Shown here piece after piece: positions 59,722 through 64,000 of a stretch of 64,000 nucleotides of DNA. This DNA comes from Antedon bifida (lineage: Eukaryota; Echinodermata; Crinoidea; Comatulida; Antedonidae): assembly GCA_963402885.1 (NCBI GenBank), contig OY727096.1, positions 22,735,820 to 22,799,819 of the forward strand, in the 5' to 3' direction. The notes under the pieces were generated by a model. It saw only the letters and a program-made list of their open reading frames with translations, ran no database searches and was not told the origin of the DNA. Positions within the stretch are counted from its first letter, which is position 1. Every line of letters starts with the position of its first letter. Both the position numbers and the translations under genes were made by a program.

Positions 59722-61569
59722 TTTAACTTAATAATAACTGAACATTTAGCATGAAAAAGTTCAGAAATTCTGTCGTGTGATCTGCTCTCTCTGTCTATTT
59801 TAATATTAAACGCAAACAAATAGTGGATACCCGCGCACTGCTGGGGGCCCAACCACCAACCAATCAAATTCCATGATATAGACGTGGGTTCCTTATGGAA
59901 TGACATCGGCGCCTTTACAATTATTGGTTTTTTTTTAATACAGTATTACTATTAGTGGGACATAAAAATAATACAAAAAATAATGTACTGACAAGAATAA
60001 ATTTGCATGAATATTGTGATTGATCCTTCAAATATCCATAATTATAATGCATTGTTTGTTATTAATTCTATTCGACAACTTGGTTTTATAAATAAGGGAA
60101 GCACTTTTCCAAGTAGATATTTTAGTTAATTTAATATGTTTCGCATTTCGATCATTGATTTTCGCCATGAAAACCTTTAAACAATATGTTCATTTAGTGT
60201 TTATTAATATGTTAAAATCAAAGATTTTATAGCCGAAGCCTAGATTGCAAACTGCAATGTTATCGCAGTGATTCTTCATGGAGAGGGAACCAACAAGATG
60301 GTGGCTGCAATTGACCAATCAGATATGCCCTACGAAATACGCACTACTATACGCCTGTGTTGAGCCTATCTGCATGAGAACGATATGCAACGCAGCGTGA
60401 TAAGCTTATAAATGCGAACACATTCTATATGATCCTTGTACAAAAACAATGCTAGATTACCAATAAATTATTCATTCCATGGTGCGATTAACAATGTATT
60501 TAATTTTATAAAAACTTCACTATGCTTTAACAAGATATGTGTTGTAATTTATGTGGTCTTAATGTATTATATTTGATTATTATCTTTTAAAAATAAATAA
60601 TGTTTTTTAACACACATTTCAGTCTGGAGTACGCCTTCTGGCCTTTGGCTTATTTATACAACTCTCTGGTTAGAATAGTAAAGAGTTGAAAAATACAATT
60701 TTTAAAATTAGGAAGAAACCACTCCACTGTTCGTGTTTTGCTGAATAGAAATAGATCTTTAAATAAATGTAAAAATATTTATTTTTAATTAGAGATCCTA
60801 GTGCTTGGATTTAAATTACTAATTGGTTCATCCAGTATTTACGTCTTTGGCGCTTCATACACGAAATGAAATCGGCACGATACACAGTAATCGACTGCAT
60901 GCTGCTGCTTCCCCGACGCTCCTCCGACCTCATATAACAAGTAATTACTTAGAAATAATTAAAAACATGGTAGTTAGTGTAGGATAGTATTAGAACCTCC
61001 ACCTGGCCTAGCTAGGTAGGCCTATAATATTAATAAGGCATAGGCTAGGCCAAGCAGGGAGTTGTTATTATCTAATAACAACTCCGGCCTGGGGGGGCCA
61101 AGGTGTAGGCCTGGCTAGCAATGAACAAAGAGGGCGCGAGTTAAATAAAGTTTAAAATAATTGGCTTGCTGTCATGTACTGTCCTAATACCAAATAAGTC
61201 TACTACTGTACTAGGTAGGCCTAGCTAGGCTACATGATCATGTCAATCACTTTATAATCATTTTATTACAGTATATCATAAATAATTCATATGTGATTTT
61301 CATTGATGGGCAGCATTGATGGGGTTTGCTATGTTTAATTTAACTCCCTGATGTGAGCACCATCATGACAGTTCTTTATACATCTCTAGAGTAGACTATA
61401 GATTATTATGAATAAACTTCTGTAGTAATCTCAGATATAAGCAGCTTTATTAAATTTTAATTAATTCAGGTCTAGTTGTTTAAATAACTTTTGGATTTCT
61501 GATAATGTTGGTTTGATCACGCAGTACAGTATAGTAACTTATTTTACACATTTTTTCTTTTAATTTCAG
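59722..61569. promoter_or_regulatory. Shared head-to-head promoter region, SUN and zinc-finger genes
   Basis: The divergent genes are separated by about 1.85 kb from SUN ATG to the first visible zinc-finger acceptor (AATTTCAG at 61562-61569). It contains a YY1-like AAGATGGTGGC (60295-60305) and a CCAAT box (60315-60319) ten bases later, within a non-repetitive patch. The 5' exon of the zinc-finger gene should lie here but I could not delimit it. Confidence 0.4.
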
Positions 61570-61651
61570 GTCAAACTTAAATTAAATATTGCCCAACATT
61601 AGAACTAGACAGGAATCAATATTGATTGAGAGTGCATGTTTTTAAAATATA

Positions 61652-61741
61652 ATGGCAGATGAAGAGGAAAATATGAAAGAAAAAAGAAAAAAACTGCTAG
61701 TGTATCATATTCTGTACCAATCATTGAAACAAAAAAGATAA
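61652..61741 (+). CDS. Upstream ORF, 29 codons, in zinc-finger mRNA leader
   Basis: ATG at 61652 opens a short charged frame (MADEEENMKEKRKKLLVYH...) that closes at TAA 61739-61741, 47 bp before the main ATG. It lies in the same exon (which starts at 61570) and in a different frame from the zinc-finger ORF. It may temper translation of the main ORF. Alternatively it is the old N-terminus of the gene, separated by frame drift. Confidence 0.35.
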   Translation: MADEEENMKEKRKKLLVYHILYQSLKQKR

Positions 61742-61788
61742 TGATACCATTTTGAATATTGAAGAAAGAATAAACGATTGAAGTAAAG

Positions 61789-64000
61789 ATGAAAAATACA
61801 GAGAATATTGTGGATGACCAAATGAAGGTTAATCATCAACAAATGGAAAAAATCAAGTATAGTGACAATACTAAAGAAAGTAAGGAACAGTCGATTGATT
61901 GTAAACAATGTCCAAATAAAACAGAATGTTCAAAACTGCATACAGGAGAGAAACCTGAATTTGAACAGTGTGGAGAAACGTTTAAAGAACAAGGTTTAGA
62001 TGAAAATGTGAGGGCACATACTGAAGAGATGCCTTTTGTATGTGAACATTGTGAGGAAAAGTTTAGAGAGAAACAAGGTTTAGTTGAACATATGAGGACA
62101 CATATTGAAGAGATGCCTTATGTATGTGAACATTGTGAGGAAAAGTTTAGAGAAAAACAAGGTTTAGCTGAACATATGAGGACACATACTGACGAGATGC
62201 CTTATGTATGTGAACATTGTGAAGAAAAGTTTAGGGAGAAACGGGATTTAGCTGAACATATGAGGGCACATACTGCAGAGATACATACTGCAGAGATACC
62301 TTATGTATGTGAACATTGTGGAAAGAAGTTTAAACAAAAAAACCGTTGGACTAAACATATCAGAATACACACTGGTGAGAGGCCTCATGTATGTGAACAT
62401 TGTGGAAAAGATTTTAGATTAAAATCTGTCTTGAATCAACATATTATTAACATACACACTGGAGAGAAGCCGCATGTATGTGAATATTGTGGAATGAGAT
62501 TTAGATTAAAAACAATTTTGAGTCGACATATGGGCAAACATGCTGAATGGAGGCCTCATGTATGTGAATATTGTGGAAAGAAGTTTAAACATAAAAACCG
62601 TTGGACTAAACATATCAGAATACACACTGGTGAGAGGCCTCATGTATGTGAACATTGTGGAAAAGATTTTAGATTAAAATCTGTGTTGAATCAACATATT
62701 AGCATACACACTGGAGAGATGCCTTATGTATGTGAACATTGTGGAAAGAAGTTTAAACATAAAAACCGTTGGACTAAACATATCAGAATACACACTGGTG
62801 AGAGGCCTCATGTATGTGAACATTGTGGAAAAGATTTTAGATTAAAATCTGTGTTGAATCAACATATAAGTATACACACTGGAGAGAAGCCGCATGTATG
62901 TGAACATTGTGGAATGGAATTTAGATTAAAATCAATCTTGAGTCGACATATGGAAAAACATGCTGAAGGGAGGCCTCATGTATGTGAATATTGTGGAAAG
63001 AAGTTTAAATCAAAATCAACCTTGATTCTACACATTAGCATACATACTGGAGAGAGGCCTTATGTATGTGAATATTGTGGAAAGAACTTTAAATACAAAC
63101 ACCGTTGGACTAAACATATCACAATACACACTGGAGAGAAGCCTCATATATGTGAACATTGTGGAAAAGGTTGTAGATTAAAATCAGGGTTGAAACGACA
63201 TATGCAAATCCACACTGGTGAGAGGCCTTATGTATGTGAACATTGCGGAAAGAAGTTTAGTACAGGTCAGAATTTAAAAAGACATATTTTGATACACACA
63301 GGAGAAACACCTTATCAGTGTAAATTTTGTGATAAGAAATTTAATCAATTGGTTGTGATGAAGACTCATGAAATGGGACATACTGGAGAACGTCCTTTTC
63401 AATGTGAAGTTTGTGGAAACGGATTCAGAGAAGCAAGTAAATTAAAAAGACATTTAAAGTTGCATACAGATGAAAAGCCAAACAAATGTAAATATTGCGA
63501 AAAGGAATTTAAAGAATATCAGAGTTTAAAGAATCATTTGGAGGAAATACACACTGGACAAGCTCTATTTGAATGCTCAGTTTGTGTGAAGAAATTTCAT
63601 TCCAACACATCATTAAAATTGCATTCAAAAACCCATACTAGAGAGTCATTAACTATTGAATGTGAACATTGTGGAAAGGCTTCTTCTGAGAAAAGTAACA
63701 TGCTGTCACACTCCATTACAGATTGTGATGAGTCACCAATTAATTGCGAACATTGTGGAAAGCAATTCACAGAGAAAAGTAAGAAATTTACAGAGTCACT
63801 CTTTTTTTGTGAACATTGTGGGAGAAAATTCAAACAAAAAACTGGTCTAAAAGCACATTTAAGAATCCATACTGGAGAGTTGCCATTTGATTGTAAGTAT
63901 TGTGGGAAGAAATTTAGGCAATCCTATGCTATGTATGTACATTTGAGGATTCACACTGGAGAAAAGCTATATGTTTGTGAAACATGTGGAAAAAGTTTTT
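61789..64000 (+). CDS. C2H2 zinc-finger protein with more than 20 fingers, 3' end beyond window
   Basis: An open frame of 737 codons to the window end, starting at an ATG with an in-frame TAA six codons before it. After about 75 residues of charged leader and one broken finger come tandem C2H2 units of 28 residues joined by TGE(R/K)P linkers, of type YVCEHCGKKFKQKNRWTKHI. I count about 22 good fingers plus degenerate ones: the first, and two near 63660-63810 that lack histidines. Fingers 4-5, 7-8 and 9-10 are near-identical pairs and fingers 6 and 11 match each other, so blocks of two to three fingers duplicated recently. No KRAB, BTB or SCAN domain is visible in this exon. It is a likely sequence-specific nuclear DNA-binding protein. 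The coding part visible here is a single exon. Confidence 0.93.
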   Translation, partial: MKNTENIVDDQMKVNHQQMEKIKYSDNTKESKEQSIDCKQCPNKTECSKLHTGEKPEFEQCGETFKEQGLDENVRAHTEEMPFVCEHCEEKFREKQGLVEHMRTHIEEMPYVCEHCEEKFREKQGLAEHMRTHTDEMPYVCEHCEEKFREKRDLAEHMRAHTAEIHTAEIPYVCEHCGKKFKQKNRWTKHIRIHTGERPHVCEHCGKDFRLKSVLNQHIINIHTGEKPHVCEYCGMRFRLKTILSRHMGKHAEWRPHVCEYCGKKFKHKNRWTKHIRIHTGERPHVCEHCGKDFRLKSVLNQHISIHTGEMPYVCEHCGKKFKHKNRWTKHIRIHTGERPHVCEHCGKDFRLKSVLNQHISIHTGEKPHVCEHCGMEFRLKSILSRHMEKHAEGRPHVCEYCGKKFKSKSTLILHISIHTGERPYVCEYCGKNFKYKHRWTKHITIHTGEKPHICEHCGKGCRLKSGLKRHMQIHTGERPYVCEHCGKKFSTGQNLKRHILIHTGETPYQCKFCDKKFNQLVVMKTHEMGHTGERPFQCEVCGNGFREASKLKRHLKLHTDEKPNKCKYCEKEFKEYQSLKNHLEEIHTGQALFECSVCVKKFHSNTSLKLHSKTHTRESLTIECEHCGKASSEKSNMLSHSITDCDESPINCEHCGKQFTEKSKKFTESLFFCEHCGRKFKQKTGLKAHLRIHTGELPFDCKYCGKKFRQSYAMYVHLRIHTGEKLYVCETCGKSF

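Noticed and set aside
1-64000. Retroviral, LTR or Polinton copies
   Set aside because: I saw no gag, protease, integrase, capsid or envelope-like frames and no long terminal direct repeats. All reverse transcriptase sequence here is of non-LTR type.
1-64000. CRISPR arrays or bacterial operons
   Set aside because: Spliced genes and eukaryotic repeats dominate. The tandem repeats seen are head-to-tail duplications without spacers.

Overview
The window is metazoan nuclear DNA: AT-rich, with GT-AG introns, dispersed non-autonomous DNA transposons, LINE and SINE remnants, and several animal gene families. An echinoderm or another ambulacrarian is my best guess, from the gene families and from dense TAGGCCTA/CTAGGC low-complexity patches near promoters. 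That placement is inference and no ribosomal or mitochondrial marker is present to test it.

Region 1-37 kb is a same-strand array of four inward-rectifier potassium channel (Kir/KCNJ) genes, all on the minus strand: a 5' part at 1-574 that runs off the window, and three intact single-coding-exon genes at 18894-20312, 23160-24293 and 35968-37170. The three complete channels carry D, N and E respectively at the pore residue that sets rectification strength, so the array appears to have diversified in function. A two-exon Myb/SANT-like regulator (26771-28766) sits between the third and fourth channels. The 575-18893 interval is gene-poor and holds a 5'-truncated LINE (about 1930-3854), several MITE families and other repeats.

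Region 41.6-47.6 kb is a 12-exon minus-strand gene for a type II membrane protein with FG-GAP repeats, FAM234/ITFG3-like. I reconstructed it from phase-compatible exons (768 aa). Its stop codon and last residues lie inside the terminal inverted repeat of a MITE. Region 49.8-59.7 kb is a 17-exon minus-strand SUN-domain gene (980 aa, SUN1/SUN2-like), the inner-nuclear-membrane half of the LINC complex. Region 61.6-64.0 kb is a plus-strand C2H2 zinc-finger gene with over 20 fingers, cut by the window end and arranged head-to-head with the SUN gene.

The other genes are unrelated to the Kir array and show no operon-like logic. Repeats worth noting are MITE family A (five copies, variable internal tandem units), MITE family B (two copies, TTAA-flanked), MITE family C, two perfect palindromes sharing a GGTATACC core, many local 110-220 bp tandem duplications, and an excess of perfect CRE palindromes (TGACGTCA). 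I found no CRISPR array, rRNA gene, intact tRNA gene, or retrovirus, LTR or Polinton element. I did not find a demonstrably new multi-gene system.
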